Assembly (NCBI RefSeq): GCF_008000755.1 | Contig: NZ_CP041690.1 | Span: forward strand, 3,638,501-3,702,500 | Direction: 5' to 3' | Length of the DNA stretch: 64,000 nt | DNA from: Youhaiella tibetensis | GTDB lineage: Bacteria > Pseudomonadota > Alphaproteobacteria > Rhizobiales > Devosiaceae | In this document: positions 18,337 to 29,345 of the stretch, in pieces | How positions within the stretch are numbered: position 1 is the first letter of the stretch | Layout of the letters: each line of letters opens with the position of its first letter | Made by a program: the position numbers and the translations under genes | The notes under the pieces: generated by a model | The model's input: the letters and a program-made list of their open reading frames with translations, nothing else | The model's database searches: none | What the model was told of the DNA's origin: nothing

Positions 18337-18756
18337 ATGAAAGTCAAAGACGTTATGCACCAGGGCGCGACCTGGTTCGGCCCCGACACCAGCATCCGCG
18401 AAATCGCGCGCGCCATGCGCGACCAGGATATCGGCGCGGTGCCGATCGGCGAGAACGACCGGCTGATCGGCATGGTGACCGATCGCGACATCGTATGCCA
18501 CGGCCTCGCCAACGGGCGCGACCTCGACCAGATGGTGGCGCGCGACGTCATGAGCGGCCCCATCCTCTACTGCCGCTCGGACGAAGACCTCGATGACGCC
18601 GCCCATTTCATGGAGATCAAGGGCGTGCGGCGCCTGCCGGTGATCGACACCAACAAGCGCATGGTGGGCATGCTCTCGCTTGGCGACATCGCGGCCTTTG
18701 CGACCCGCGACATGTCCGGCCAGGTCATCGAGGCGGTGAGCGCCCACCACGCCTGA
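18337..18756 (+). CDS. Tandem CBS-domain protein
   Basis: 139 residues made of two CBS motifs: VKDVMHQGATWFGPD ... GMVTDRDI (residues 3-55) and ARDVMSGPI ... GMLSLGDIA (about 68-130). Stand-alone CBS pairs bind adenosine nucleotides and act as energy sensors or adaptors. GGGAGG lies 10 bp before the ATG. No partner is encoded next to it; a terminator follows. Confidence 0.9.
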   Translation: MKVKDVMHQGATWFGPDTSIREIARAMRDQDIGAVPIGENDRLIGMVTDRDIVCHGLANGRDLDQMVARDVMSGPILYCRSDEDLDDAAHFMEIKGVRRLPVIDTNKRMVGMLSLGDIAAFATRDMSGQVIEAVSAHHA

Positions 18757-18764
18757 ATGCGAAA

Positions 18765-18788
18765 ACGGCGCCCCGCGAGGGACGCCGT
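18765..18788 (+). terminator. Terminator of the CBS gene
   Basis: ACGGCG-C-CCC (18765-18774), loop GCGA and GGG-A-CGCCGT (18779-18788) form a 9-bp stem with one mismatch, followed by CTT. The convergent outer-membrane gene ends just beyond it. Confidence 0.7.
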
Positions 18789-18815
18789 CTTCAAGCCTTG
18801 TCTGGATCGATCCGC

Positions 18816-19517
18816 TTAGTTGAAGCGGTAGCGCAGCGTGCCGCGCACTTCGTGGATCCAGTTGTTGTTGATGTTGTAGGCGTTGGTCATGTTCGGCGGC
18901 GTGTTGCCGATGGTCGGCAGGTAGACGCCGCGATAGCCCACATCGGCAACCATGGCGCCCATGTCGTAGGTCACGCCGGCCATCACGGCCCCGGCCGCCT
19001 CGAAGCTGTCGCCCCAGGCCCAGGCCGTGCCGTCGGCATTGTTGACCGTCGTATCGACCCATGCACCGCCCAGGCCCGCGCCGACATAGGCGCCGAAGCC
19101 GCCGGCCGAGCTCGAAAGACCCGAGAAGTTGAAGTCGTAATAGACGTTGGCGAGCGCCAGGCCGCCGCGCAGGTTGGCCTTGCGGCCATTGGCGAAGGCA
19201 AGGCCGGTATTGTTGAGGTAATCCAGCGTGACGTCGGCGCGCAGGCCGTTGCCCGCTTCGTAACCGAAGCCGGCGCCCAGGCTGTAGCCGTAGCCCTTGT
19301 CGTTAACGTCCATGCCGCAGGCGCAGACGTTTTCAAGGTTGCGAGCCCACCACAGATTGGCGCCCGCGCTGCCGCGCAGATAGAAAGACCCGGCGACACC
19401 GTAGTCCACATTGGGCACATCGATGACTGGCGGATAGTACGGCATATCAGCGGCCCGCACTGGGCCGATGGCGAGGGTGGCTACTGCCACCATGACCAAT
19501 GCGATCAGCTTGCGCAT
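18816..19517 (-). CDS. Outer-membrane beta-barrel protein (Omp25/Omp31-like)
   Basis: 233 residues: signal peptide 1-23 (cleavage after PVRA), then an eight-stranded porin-like barrel with alternating patterns such as GYGYSLGAGFGYEAG, FGAYVGAGLGGAWVD and MAGVTYDMGAMVADVGYRGVYL. Length and pattern match the Hyphomicrobiales Omp25/31 group. The C-terminal strand ends LRYRFN rather than the canonical terminal Phe. AAGGA lies 9 bp before the ATG. A perfect CtrA box lies 67 bp upstream, with a CATAGT -10-like element between, suggesting cell-cycle-timed expression. Confidence 0.88.
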   Translation of the reverse strand: MRKLIALVMVAVATLAIGPVRAADMPYYPPVIDVPNVDYGVAGSFYLRGSAGANLWWARNLENVCACGMDVNDKGYGYSLGAGFGYEAGNGLRADVTLDYLNNTGLAFANGRKANLRGGLALANVYYDFNFSGLSSSAGGFGAYVGAGLGGAWVDTTVNNADGTAWAWGDSFEAAGAVMAGVTYDMGAMVADVGYRGVYLPTIGNTPPNMTNAYNINNNWIHEVRGTLRYRFN

Positions 19518-19583
19518 TTTTCTTCGAATCCTTCGTAAGTGCCACGACGCAGTCGTTTCGAAGGGGACTATGCGGGGATTTTC

Positions 19584-19599
19584 TTAAAGCGGGCTTAAC
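19584..19599. promoter_or_regulatory. CtrA box upstream of the outer-membrane protein
   Basis: TTAA (19584-19587), 7 bases, TTAAC (19595-19599) matches the CtrA consensus exactly; a further TTAAC half-site follows at 19608-19612. On the minus strand a CATAGT element lies 11 bp beyond the box, suitable for an activated promoter driving the gene that starts at 19517. Confidence 0.7.
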
Positions 19600-19686
19600 C
19601 TTAGCGCTTAACCCTAATGAAATCCTGCAGGGCGCGGATGCGGTGCATCCACGCCCGTCCGCCCGGCACTTGGGCGGGGGATTGGG

Positions 19687-21030
19687 TCAGGCGACCTGAC
19701 GGATGACGCTGGTGATGTCTTCCACGATCGAGGCGACGAGATTCTTGTCGTCCGCCTCGCCCATCACGCGAATGACAGGCTCGGTGCCGGACTCGCGGAT
19801 CACCAGCCGGCCGGCTGCGCCCAGCCTGGCGCGGGCCGCCTCGATGACCTCGACCACCTTCTTGTTCTCGAGCGGCTTGCCCTGCCCGTAGCGCACGCTC
19901 TGGAGCAGTTGCGGCACGGGCTGGAAGCGCGAGCAGATCTCGGAAACCGAGCCGCCCGTCTCCTTGACCACCGAGAGCAGTTGCAGCGCGGCCACCAGGC
20001 CATCGCCGGTAGTCGTGAAGTCCGAAAGGATGATGTGGCCCGACTGCTCGCCGCCGACATTGAAGCCCTTGGCGCGCATGGCTTCGAGCACGTACCGGTC
20101 GCCCACCTGCGTGCGCTCCAGCCCCAGGCCAAGCGTGGTGAGGTAACGCTCGAGCCCGAGATTGGACATGATCGTGGCCACGATCCCGCCGCCCTGCAGC
20201 TGGCCGCGGGCCAGCCAGGATGCGGCGATCACCGCCATGAACTGGTCCCCGTCCACCACCGTGCCGTTCTCATCCACGATGATCACGCGGTCGGCGTCGC
20301 CATCGAGTGCGATCCCGACGTCGGCGCGCAACTCCCGCACCTTGGCCGCCACCGCTTCGGGCGCGGTGGAGCCCACCTTGTGGTTGATGTTGAAGCCATC
20401 CGGCTCGACGCCGATGGTGAAAAGCTCCGCGCCCAGTTCCCAGAGCGCGGTGGGCGCGACCTTGTAGGCGGCGCCATTGGCGCAATCGAGCACCACGCGC
20501 AGGCCCGACAGGTCCGTGCGCTTGGGCAGCGTCCGCTTGGCATATTCGATATAGCGCGTGCGCGCCTCTTCGTCGCGATAGGCGCGCCCGATGCCTCGCC
20601 CCTGCTGCAGGCGCGGCGTGAGATCGGTGTTCATCAGCTCTTCGATCTGGGCTTCCACCTCGTCGGAGAGTTTGTAGCCATCCGGCCGGAAGAGCTTGAT
20701 GCCGTTGTCGTCGAATGGATTGTGGGAGGCCGAGATCATCACGCCCAGGTCCGCCCGCAGGGATTGGGTGAGCATCGCCACGGCCGGCGTCGGCATCGGT
20801 CCGAGCAGGAACACGTCCATGCCCACCGCGGTGAACCCCGCCGTCAGCGCCGTCTCGATCATGTAGCCGGAGCGTCGCGTGTCCTTGCCGATCACCACGC
20901 GATGACGGTAATCGCCGCGCTGAAAGGCAATGCCGGTGGCCATGCCGACCTTAAGCGCCAGTTCCGGCGTCAGTTTCTTGCCGTTGGCCAACCCACGAAT
21001 GCCATCGGTGCCGAAATATTGTCTCGCCAT
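19687..21030 (-). CDS. glmM: Phosphoglucosamine mutase
   Basis: 447 residues from the ATG at 21030 ([13 protein letters not shown]), the family start. The phosphoserine loop [12 protein letters not shown] is near residue 100, the metal loop DGDADR near 240, and the C-terminal phosphate-binding loop is [12 protein letters not shown]. It converts glucosamine-6-phosphate to glucosamine-1-phosphate for peptidoglycan and LPS precursors. It lies downstream of ftsH, a frequent pairing, but the ftsH terminator at 21161-21184 suggests glmM also has its own promoter. Confidence 0.97.
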   Translation of the reverse strand: MARQYFGTDGIRGLANGKKLTPELALKVGMATGIAFQRGDYRHRVVIGKDTRRSGYMIETALTAGFTAVGMDVFLLGPMPTPAVAMLTQSLRADLGVMISASHNPFDDNGIKLFRPDGYKLSDEVEAQIEELMNTDLTPRLQQGRGIGRAYRDEEARTRYIEYAKRTLPKRTDLSGLRVVLDCANGAAYKVAPTALWELGAELFTIGVEPDGFNINHKVGSTAPEAVAAKVRELRADVGIALDGDADRVIIVDENGTVVDGDQFMAVIAASWLARGQLQGGGIVATIMSNLGLERYLTTLGLGLERTQVGDRYVLEAMRAKGFNVGGEQSGHIILSDFTTTGDGLVAALQLLSVVKETGGSVSEICSRFQPVPQLLQSVRYGQGKPLENKKVVEVIEAARARLGAAGRLVIRESGTEPVIRVMGEADDKNLVASIVEDITSVIRQVA

Positions 21031-21160
21031 GTACTCGCCCACATCGGTTCGCGCGGCCGCAATATAGCGCCGCACCATCCCCCTACAACAGAATGTAATC
21101 GAGGTTATTAACGCAGGATCGGGGCAAAATCAGGGAGTAGTGGCGGCCTCGCCCGCAACG

Positions 21161-21184
21161 AAAAGGCCGCCCCGAAGGGCGGCC
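21161..21184 (-). terminator. Terminator of ftsH
   Basis: Perfect 8-bp stem GGCCGCCC / GGGCGGCC (21165-21172 and 21177-21184) with a tetraloop; the T run on the minus strand corresponds to AAAA at 21161-21164. Confidence 0.9.
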
Positions 21185-21194
21185 CTGTGTTTCT

Positions 21195-23126
<1,932 letters not shown>

Positions 23127-23270
23127 AAAATCCTGTCCCGGATGGCCGGCTGTTGGGAGGAGCCGGAAGATAGGCCGAATGTAAGGCCAGCAATTGGGCG
23201 TTACAAGGGCATGCGGTCCAGCCACTATGCCGCTTTTCGGTTAATGCGCAGTCACGTGTGCTTGTTGCTT

Positions 23271-24530
23271 CTATTCTGTAAGAAAAGTCACCCTGATGCG
23301 CTCGTCGAACGCATGGGTCCCCAGGGAAAGTACCTTGTCCTGGCCATCCACGACCATGGGCGAGGTGCGGATCGCCTCCATGGGCGCTGTGATGCGGAAC
23401 CCGAAGAGTTCCTCCAGGTGCCGGCGCTGCCAGTATTCGGCCGGCACCACCGCCAGCCCGGCGGCCGATGACAAGTTCGCGATGAGGAACCGCTGGTCCC
23501 AGACGAACTCGGTCTGGGGGTCCAGCCGCATCTTTGGAAGCGAGGTCCGCCCCGGCTCGCGCGCCACCGAAATGATCCCACCCGCATTGCGCACCACGCA
23601 GCCGAGCACGGTGCGTGTTTTTGACACGTCCCCCGCCACCAGCGCTTCGCGCAGCCGTTCGACGACGCCGAGCGCGCGCGGCTTCTGCTGCCCGCCCACG
23701 ATGCGCAGCACCCGCGCCAGGATGCGGTCGGCAATGGCCTTGGGCACCGCGGCGAATTGGTCGGCATCCACTTCGGCCGAACCGAACCCGTCCAGCCGCA
23801 CGATTTCGGCAAAGCTGATATTGGCCGTCACCGCCAGCGCTTCCTCGGCCTGCGCCGCGCGCTGGGAGAACCGGTAGAGAGCGTCGGCGTCCAGCCCCAG
23901 CTCGGCGAGCCTGGGCAGCACCTTGCGCCACCGGACGCGCTCGTAATGCGGGTCGTTGTTGCTCGGGTCCTCGGCCGGGGTCATTCCCTCCGCTTCCACC
24001 GTCGCCCGCAGCACCTTCGGGTCCACCCCCAGCAGCGGCCGGAAGATCGGCACGCCCTCGACCAGCGAGAACGGCTGCATGGCCGAAAGCCCGTCGAGCC
24101 CCGACCCGTGCGCCAGGCGCATGAGCACCGTCTCGGCCTGGTCGTTGATGTGATGGGCGGTGAGCAGGATTTCCGCCCCGTCCTCGGCCATGGCCTGCCC
24201 GATCAGCCCGTAGCGCGCCAGCCGCGCCGCCTCCTGGACGCCCGCACCCGGCTTGGCGCCGGTCCACCGCAACGCGCGGGCCGGCAGCCCCAGCCGTTCG
24301 GCTTCGCGCACCACCATTTCGACCTCCAGCCGCGCTTCCGGGCGCAGGCCGTGATCGACGCTATAGACGATGATTGCGGGCGGATTGGCGATATCGCGGG
24401 CCCAGCGCCGCACCAGCACCATGAGCGCCAGGCTATCGGCCCCGCCCGAGACGGCCAGGCCGATGGCTTTGCACTGGGCAACCGGAGCGAGGGCCGCCGC
24501 CAGGCCTTCCGCCGTTACGCTGGCGGACAT
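23271..24530 (-). CDS. tilS: tRNA(Ile)-lysidine synthase
   Basis: 419 residues. The ATP-pyrophosphatase P-loop SGGADS is at residues 29-34, followed by the family segments YSVDHGLRPEA and AHHINDQAET. The enzyme converts C34 of the CAU-anticodon tRNA(Ile) to lysidine so that it reads AUA. The C-terminal TilS domain is present, so the protein is complete. Its start overlaps the end of cpoB by 16 bp, so it belongs to the same transcript as the frameshifted upstream gene. Confidence 0.96.
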   Translation of the reverse strand: MSASVTAEGLAAALAPVAQCKAIGLAVSGGADSLALMVLVRRWARDIANPPAIIVYSVDHGLRPEARLEVEMVVREAERLGLPARALRWTGAKPGAGVQEAARLARYGLIGQAMAEDGAEILLTAHHINDQAETVLMRLAHGSGLDGLSAMQPFSLVEGVPIFRPLLGVDPKVLRATVEAEGMTPAEDPSNNDPHYERVRWRKVLPRLAELGLDADALYRFSQRAAQAEEALAVTANISFAEIVRLDGFGSAEVDADQFAAVPKAIADRILARVLRIVGGQQKPRALGVVERLREALVAGDVSKTRTVLGCVVRNAGGIISVAREPGRTSLPKMRLDPQTEFVWDQRFLIANLSSAAGLAVVPAEYWQRRHLEELFGFRITAPMEAIRTSPMVVDGQDKVLSLGTHAFDERIRVTFLTE

Positions 24531-25545
24531 TGGGCTTTGACTTGCTCCTGGCTCAGCCGCGTTTTGAACGCCGCGGTGAGGTTGGTGTAGCGCTTGGAGA
24601 CCTCGGCGAAGGTCCGGCAGGCGGTTTCGCGCTCATCGGCGCCGGCCAGCGCGATGCCGAGCTTGAGCAGCAGGTCGGGCGCCCGGGGCGAGCTGGGGAA
24701 CTTCTGGTAGCCGTCCACCAGCACCTCGGCGGCATCGCCATAGGCATGCCGCTGCAGCAGCGCCTCGCCCAGCCAGTTGGTGGCATCGGCAGCCTGCGCG
24801 TTGTCCGGATAGAGCTCCAGGAACTGCTTGAACTGCTGTTCGGCGAACGAATAGTCGCCCTTCACGATCGCGTCGTACCCGGCATTGTACTGGGCCTCCG
24901 CGTCGCTCGGCGTCGCCTTGGTTCCGGCGGCGCGGTTGAGGTCGAGCGGCTCCTTGGGCGTGGTCGGCACGTCGAGCGAGCCCTGCGGCAAGGGGGTCAG
25001 CGGCGCGCCTTCGGCGCCTTCGCCCGTGCCCAGCAGCGGATCGTGCGAGAGCCCGATATCGTCCATCGGCTGCTCGTCGGCGCCCAGCACCGGGGCGTCG
25101 GCCGCCGCGCCGCCGTCCAGCGTCTGGATCGAACCCTGGGGGCATTGGTGTCGGCGGGGGTCTGCGGCGCCTCCCCGGAAGGCGTCACGCCTCCGGCTTG
25201 AGGAGCCGCCTCAGTTTTTCCCCCGGCACCGCCCTGGGGCGCCCCGGTGGCGCCGCCTTCAAGCTGCTGGAAGCGGTATTCGTTGTCCTCGTTCATCTTC
25301 TGGACGAGCGTCTGCATCTGCGCGAGCTGGAACTGCAGCCCTTCGACCTGGCCGGTCAGGGTGCGGATCTGCTCCTCGAGCTGCTGGATGCGCAGCGCCA
25401 GTTGCGCTTCCTGGGCGTTCTGGGCCACCAGGATGCGGTCCTGCCCGACCGCGGCATAGGGGGAAGCCGCCAGCGAAGCGGCCAGCAATGCGGCAATCGT
25501 AACCCGTTTGGCGAGGCCGCCCTGGGGTTTTGGGATTGTCACCAC
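24515..25545 (-). pseudogene. cpoB: Tol-Pal coordinator CpoB/YbgF, interrupted by a -1 frameshift
   Basis: The N-terminal half is read from GTG at 25545 (GGAGA 6-8 bp upstream; GTG at 25542 is an alternative): a signal peptide, then a trimerising coiled coil (LALRIQQLEEQIRTLTGQVE). The C-terminal half, in another frame, holds the TPR domain (AEAQYNAGYDAIVKGDYSFA ... CRTFAEVSKRY) and ends at 24515. The frames meet at a run of five C on the coding strand (G5 at 25138-25142); one more C would restore a continuous protein of about 343 residues. Either a genuine mutation, a sequencing error at the homopolymer, or frameshifting. CpoB coordinates Tol-Pal with peptidoglycan synthesis at division. Confidence 0.85.
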
Positions 25546-25630
25546 GTATGTCTCCAAAGAAAGCGCGTTGAATGGCGGGTAGGCCGCCACTTTACGAATG
25601 CAGCCAGCGGCATAAAGACAAATTTTGGCG

Positions 25631-25670
25631 AAAAAAGAAGCGCCGGGGCCATAAACGCGGCTCCCGGCGC
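25631..25670 (-). terminator. Terminator between pal and cpoB
   Basis: On the minus strand GCGCCGGG and CCCGGCGC arms (25663-25670 and 25640-25647) flank a loop that can pair partly, followed by TTCTTTTTT. It would separate pal from cpoB-tilS transcription at least partly. Confidence 0.8.
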
Positions 25671-25717
25671 CATTGCCTCCAGTACTCTGGAGTTAGCGGG
25701 CTATGCGGGGCGCGTCC

Positions 25718-26194
25718 TTACTGGACCACGGTCACCGCACGGCGATTCTGCGACCAGCAGGAAATGTCGTTACAGATCGCAACCGGACGTTCCTTGCCGA
25801 ACGACTTGGACTGGATGCGCTGCGCGTTCACGCCCTGGCTGATGAGGTAGTTGACCACCACCTGGGCGCGGCGGGCGCCGAGGGCGAGGTTGTACTCACG
25901 CGTCCCGCGCTCGTCGGCATGGCCTTCGATCAGGATGCGGTAGTTGGTGTAGCGGTTGAGCCAGGCGGCCTGCTTGTTGAGGGTATCCTGGGCGGTCGGG
26001 GTGAGCGAGGAAGAGTCGGTCTCGAAGAACACGCGGTCACCCACGGTTACGAGGAATTCCTGCTGGCTGCCGGGCGAGGCGGCGCCGGGACCGAGATTGC
26101 CAACGCCGGTCGCCGGAGTGCGCGAGCACGCCGCGACCAGGGCCACCAGGGCGACAAGCGCAAACGTGCGCAAAATGCCGATAACGGGCGTCAT
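25718..26194 (-). CDS. pal: Peptidoglycan-associated lipoprotein Pal
   Basis: 158 residues from the ATG at 26194, preceded by GGAG 8 bp upstream. The signal peptide ends in the lipobox LVAAC, so the mature protein is an outer-membrane lipoprotein. The C-terminal OmpA-like domain carries the peptidoglycan-binding helix GHADERGTREYNLALGARRA, and an ICNDISCW segment has two Cys near the end. With TolQRAB it pulls the outer membrane inward during constriction. Confidence 0.97.
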   Translation of the reverse strand: MTPVIGILRTFALVALVALVAACSRTPATGVGNLGPGAASPGSQQEFLVTVGDRVFFETDSSSLTPTAQDTLNKQAAWLNRYTNYRILIEGHADERGTREYNLALGARRAQVVVNYLISQGVNAQRIQSKSFGKERPVAICNDISCWSQNRRAVTVVQ

Positions 26195-26360
26195 AGAGTA
26201 CTCCAAAGGGATCGAATTTAGCGTTGGTATTTACTGCGCGTTATCTTAAGGCCGCGTTCTCGGGAATGGTTAATCGGGGCTTATTCTGGCCGGAATGTGG
26301 CTGGAGGGGGCCGGATTCCCTGGGTGTTGCCGTTATGCACGGGAAAGGGCCCCGACAACG

Positions 26361-26386
26361 AAAAGGGGGGGCCTAAACCTCCCCCT
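26361..26386 (-). terminator. Terminator of tolB
   Basis: AGGGGG / CCCCCT arms (26386-26381 and 26369-26364 on the minus strand) with an 11-base loop run into TTTTC. The stretch from here to pal (26195-26360) holds no gene; it contains a near-match to a CtrA site, TTAA-N7-TTAT at 26270-26284. Confidence 0.65.
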
Positions 26387-26410
26387 AACCACTTGACCAG
26401 AAAGCGCTCG

Positions 26411-27721
26411 CTACCCGCGCAGCGGCGACCAGGCCGGGTCCGAAGCGAAGGTCTCGGTCGGGATCTTCTGGATGTTGCGTCCCCACACGTCCACGGTGTG
26501 GAGCGCCGGGCCGTCATTGCCGCCCGGATCCTGGAAGAACATGATGACGCGCCCGTTGGGCGCCCAGGTCGGCCCTTCCGCATGGAAGCTCGAGACCAGG
26601 ATGCGCTCGTTCGATCCGTCCGGACGCATGATGCCGATCTGGAACTGGCCGCCCGACTGGCGGGTGAAGGCGATGAGGTCGCCCTTGGGGCTCCACACCG
26701 GGGTCGAGTAGGAGCCCTGCCCGTAGCTGATGCGGTTGGCCCCGCCTCCGCCCGCGTTCATCAGGTAGATCTGCGGGCTCCCGCCACGATCCGATTCGAA
26801 CACGATCTGGCTGCCGTCGGGCGAATAGGAGGGGCTGGTGTCGATCGCCGCGCCGCTGGTGAGCTGCACAGGCTGCCCGCCCCCGATGGCGAGCGAATAG
26901 AGGTTGGTCGCCCCGCCCGCCTCGACCGAGAACGCGATCTGGCGCCCGTCGGGCGAGAAGCGCGGCGCGAAGGTCATCTGGCCGAACGAGCCCAGCCGCT
27001 GCTGCTGGCCGGTCGAGAGCTGGAGCAGGTAGACCTGCGGATTGCCCTCCTCGAAATTCATGTAGGCCACCATGTCCGCGTTGGGCGAGAAGCGCGGCGT
27101 CAGCGCCAGGGTGCGCCCATCGGTCAGGTACTGCGAGTTGGCCCCGTCCTGGTCCATGATCGCCAGGCGCTTGACGCGGTTGGCCTTGGGGCCGCTTTCG
27201 GCCGTATAGACCACGCGGGTATCGAAATAGCCGCCCTCGCCGGTGAGCGAGGTATAGATGGCGTCCGAGATGATATGGGCCACGCGCCGCCAGCTGTTGG
27301 CATCGGTCGCATAGGACTTGCCCACCACCTGGGCGCCCTGCGCCGTGTCCCACACGCGCACCGAGGACTGGATCTGCCCGCCGCGCTCGACCGCGCCCAT
27401 GACCAGGGCATCGGCCCCCACGCCCTTCCACGAACCGAAATCGGGCGTTGCCTGCACATCGCCCACCTGGGTGGGCAGCGAGGCCGGGTCGAGCGGGTTG
27501 AACAGACCCGAGCGGCGCAAGTTCGCCCGCACGATATCGGCGATGTCGGCGCCGAACTGCGGATCGGACGAGGCGAAATTGGGGATGGCGATCGGCAGCG
27601 GCTGGAAGTCACCACCACCCACGGTGATCTGCACCAGGGCCGAGGCCGGGCGCGCCGCCAACATCGCAGCCGAGCCGGCTATGCCGAGCTTGAGCGCATT
27701 GCGCCGGGTCAAGAGAGTCAT
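26411..27721 (-). CDS. tolB: Tol-Pal system beta-propeller protein TolB
   Basis: 436 residues from the ATG at 27721 (GGAGAAG upstream). An N-terminal alpha/beta domain (residues about 30-170) is followed by a six-bladed propeller with repeated SPDG motifs ([25 protein letters not shown]). The signal peptide contains TRRNALKLG, a twin-arginine motif before a moderately hydrophobic stretch ending RPASA, so Tat export is likely rather than Sec. TolB binds Pal and TolA in the periplasm. Gene order tolA-tolB-pal is standard. Confidence 0.96.
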   Translation of the reverse strand: MTLLTRRNALKLGIAGSAAMLAARPASALVQITVGGGDFQPLPIAIPNFASSDPQFGADIADIVRANLRRSGLFNPLDPASLPTQVGDVQATPDFGSWKGVGADALVMGAVERGGQIQSSVRVWDTAQGAQVVGKSYATDANSWRRVAHIISDAIYTSLTGEGGYFDTRVVYTAESGPKANRVKRLAIMDQDGANSQYLTDGRTLALTPRFSPNADMVAYMNFEEGNPQVYLLQLSTGQQQRLGSFGQMTFAPRFSPDGRQIAFSVEAGGATNLYSLAIGGGQPVQLTSGAAIDTSPSYSPDGSQIVFESDRGGSPQIYLMNAGGGGANRISYGQGSYSTPVWSPKGDLIAFTRQSGGQFQIGIMRPDGSNERILVSSFHAEGPTWAPNGRVIMFFQDPGGNDGPALHTVDVWGRNIQKIPTETFASDPAWSPLRG

Positions 27722-27771
27722 GGGTCTTCTCCAATCTGGCCGCACCCCGTGGGCGCGGCTCGTCTTTCCTG

Positions 27772-28887
27772 TCAGAACTGGGCCGGGTCGAAGTTCACTT
27801 CGAGCTGCTTCAGCTCATCGTATCTCTGGGCAACAAGGTTGTATGGACCGCAACGGACGACGGCGCGGATGGCTGCGTTGGCCAGGGCCTGTTCGATCGT
27901 GGTCGTGATGGTGCTCGACACCTGCGGGTTGCCCTGCACGGTGCCGTCCGGCGAAAAGTCGATGCGCAGCCGCACGATGGCATTGGCTTCCACCGCACCC
28001 GGCGGCACCGCCAGGCACGAGCGGATCTGGGCCACGAGAGCGTCGAGTTCGGACTGGGACAGGCGCGCCGCGGTGCCGGTCTGCTTGCCCAGCGTCGGCT
28101 CGCCCCCCTGCCCGGTCGTGCCGCCACGCGACTTCTCGTTGTTGATGATGTCCGAGATGCGATCCGCCGCGTCGACGGCCGCCTGCTGCTGCTTTTTCGC
28201 TTCGGCTTCCTTCTTGGCCTGCTCTTCCTTCTGCTTGGCCTCGGCCACGCGCTTGGCCTCTTCCTCGGCCTTCTTCTTGGCCGCGTCCTGCTGCTTTTTG
28301 AACTCGGCGCGCTTCTGCTCGAGATTGGCGACGCGCGCGGCCGGGGCCGGCGCGACTTCCTGGGGCGTCTCGGCGGGCGTGGGGGTCGAAAGCTCCGGCG
28401 TTTCAGGCGCTGGCGTCGGCTCGGGTTCCGGGGTCGGCTCGGGCGTCGGCGCCGGGGTGGGCTCGGACTGCTGGGCCTGGGCGGGTTCGGGGCGCGGCGC
28501 CGGCTCTACCGGGGTCGGCGGCGTCGAGGGCGTCGGGGTCGGATCGGGCTCGGGGTCCGGCTGCGGGGTCGGCGCGGTATTGATCGAAGGCGCCGGGGAA
28601 GGCGTCGGCGCGATCTCGGGCGTCGGCTGGTCTTCCTGGGTATTGCCCGTCGGCTTGGCGATTTCGGCCGGCTTGTCGTCCTGGACGATCGAAGGGGTGG
28701 GCGTTTCCACCACCTGGCTCTCCAGCGAGCCCATGCGGATATTGGTCACGTCCTCGACCGGCACCAGGTCGACCGCGATCGAGTCGACAGCTTCCGGACG
28801 CAACTCCTTGGCCCCGCTCAGTCCGAACAGGACCAGAGCGAGGAGGGCTGCGTGCGAAACTGCCGAGACCGCTACGCCGACCTTCAT
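27772..28887 (-). CDS. tolA: Tol-Pal energy-transducing protein TolA
   Basis: 371 residues: one N-terminal TM helix (residues about 5-23, [19 protein letters not shown]) with the conserved Ser-His pair, then a long Pro/Glu/Thr-rich spacer (about 85-170), a Lys/Ala/Glu-rich helical segment (about 180-235) and a globular C-terminal TonB-like domain beginning near 260 ([18 protein letters not shown]). It couples TolQR proton flow to TolB-Pal. The Pro-rich spacer partly replaces the purely helical spacer of E. coli TolA. Confidence 0.95.
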   Translation of the reverse strand: MKVGVAVSAVSHAALLALVLFGLSGAKELRPEAVDSIAVDLVPVEDVTNIRMGSLESQVVETPTPSIVQDDKPAEIAKPTGNTQEDQPTPEIAPTPSPAPSINTAPTPQPDPEPDPTPTPSTPPTPVEPAPRPEPAQAQQSEPTPAPTPEPTPEPEPTPAPETPELSTPTPAETPQEVAPAPAARVANLEQKRAEFKKQQDAAKKKAEEEAKRVAEAKQKEEQAKKEAEAKKQQQAAVDAADRISDIINNEKSRGGTTGQGGEPTLGKQTGTAARLSQSELDALVAQIRSCLAVPPGAVEANAIVRLRIDFSPDGTVQGNPQVSSTITTTIEQALANAAIRAVVRCGPYNLVAQRYDELKQLEVNFDPAQF

Positions 28888-28891
28888 CGGA

Positions 28892-29344
28892 TCACTGCCC
28901 CGTCGGCGCCTGTTCCGTGATGAGGCCGATATGGGTGTATCCGGCGCCCGAAAGCGCTCCCATGACCTTCATCACCGAACCGTAATTGGCCTGCATGTCG
29001 CCGCGCACATAGATGCGCTGCTCGAGCCCCTCGGTGGCCTGGGTGGCGAGGCGCGCCGTCAGTTCCTCGAACGGCACCGCGTCCTCCCCGATATAGGTGG
29101 CCCCATCGGTGGTCACCGTCACGGTCACCGGCTTGCTGTCGGTGTTCAGCTCCTTGGCCTGCGTCTTGGGCAGGTCGATGGGCACGCCCACCGTCATCAG
29201 CGGGGCGGCCACCATGAACACGATCAGCAGCACCAGCATCACGTCGACCATCGGCGTGACGTTGATGTCGCTCATCGGCCGGTTGCCGCTTCTGCGTCTG
29301 CCGCGCCGGCTGCCGCCGCCGCTGCCGCCAACTGCCATCCCCAT
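28892..29344 (-). CDS. tolR: Tol-Pal proton-channel subunit TolR
   Basis: 150 residues. A Gly/Arg-rich cytoplasmic tail leads into one TM helix with proton-carrying Asp34 (NVTPMVDVMLVLLIVFMV), then a periplasmic dimerisation domain. The ExbD/TolR family match is clear. It lies 4 bp upstream of tolA and 1 bp after tolQ, so the three are co-translated. The N-terminal tail (GGSGGGSRRGRRRSG) is longer than that of E. coli TolR. Confidence 0.97.
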   Translation of the reverse strand: MGMAVGGSGGGSRRGRRRSGNRPMSDINVTPMVDVMLVLLIVFMVAAPLMTVGVPIDLPKTQAKELNTDSKPVTVTVTTDGATYIGEDAVPFEELTARLATQATEGLEQRIYVRGDMQANYGSVMKVMGALSGAGYTHIGLITEQAPTGQ

Positions 29345-29345
29345 C

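Noticed and set aside
26270-26284. CtrA box TTAA-N7-TTAT upstream of pal
   Set aside because: One mismatch and no matching -10 element at a fitting distance; chance matches of this quality are expected.
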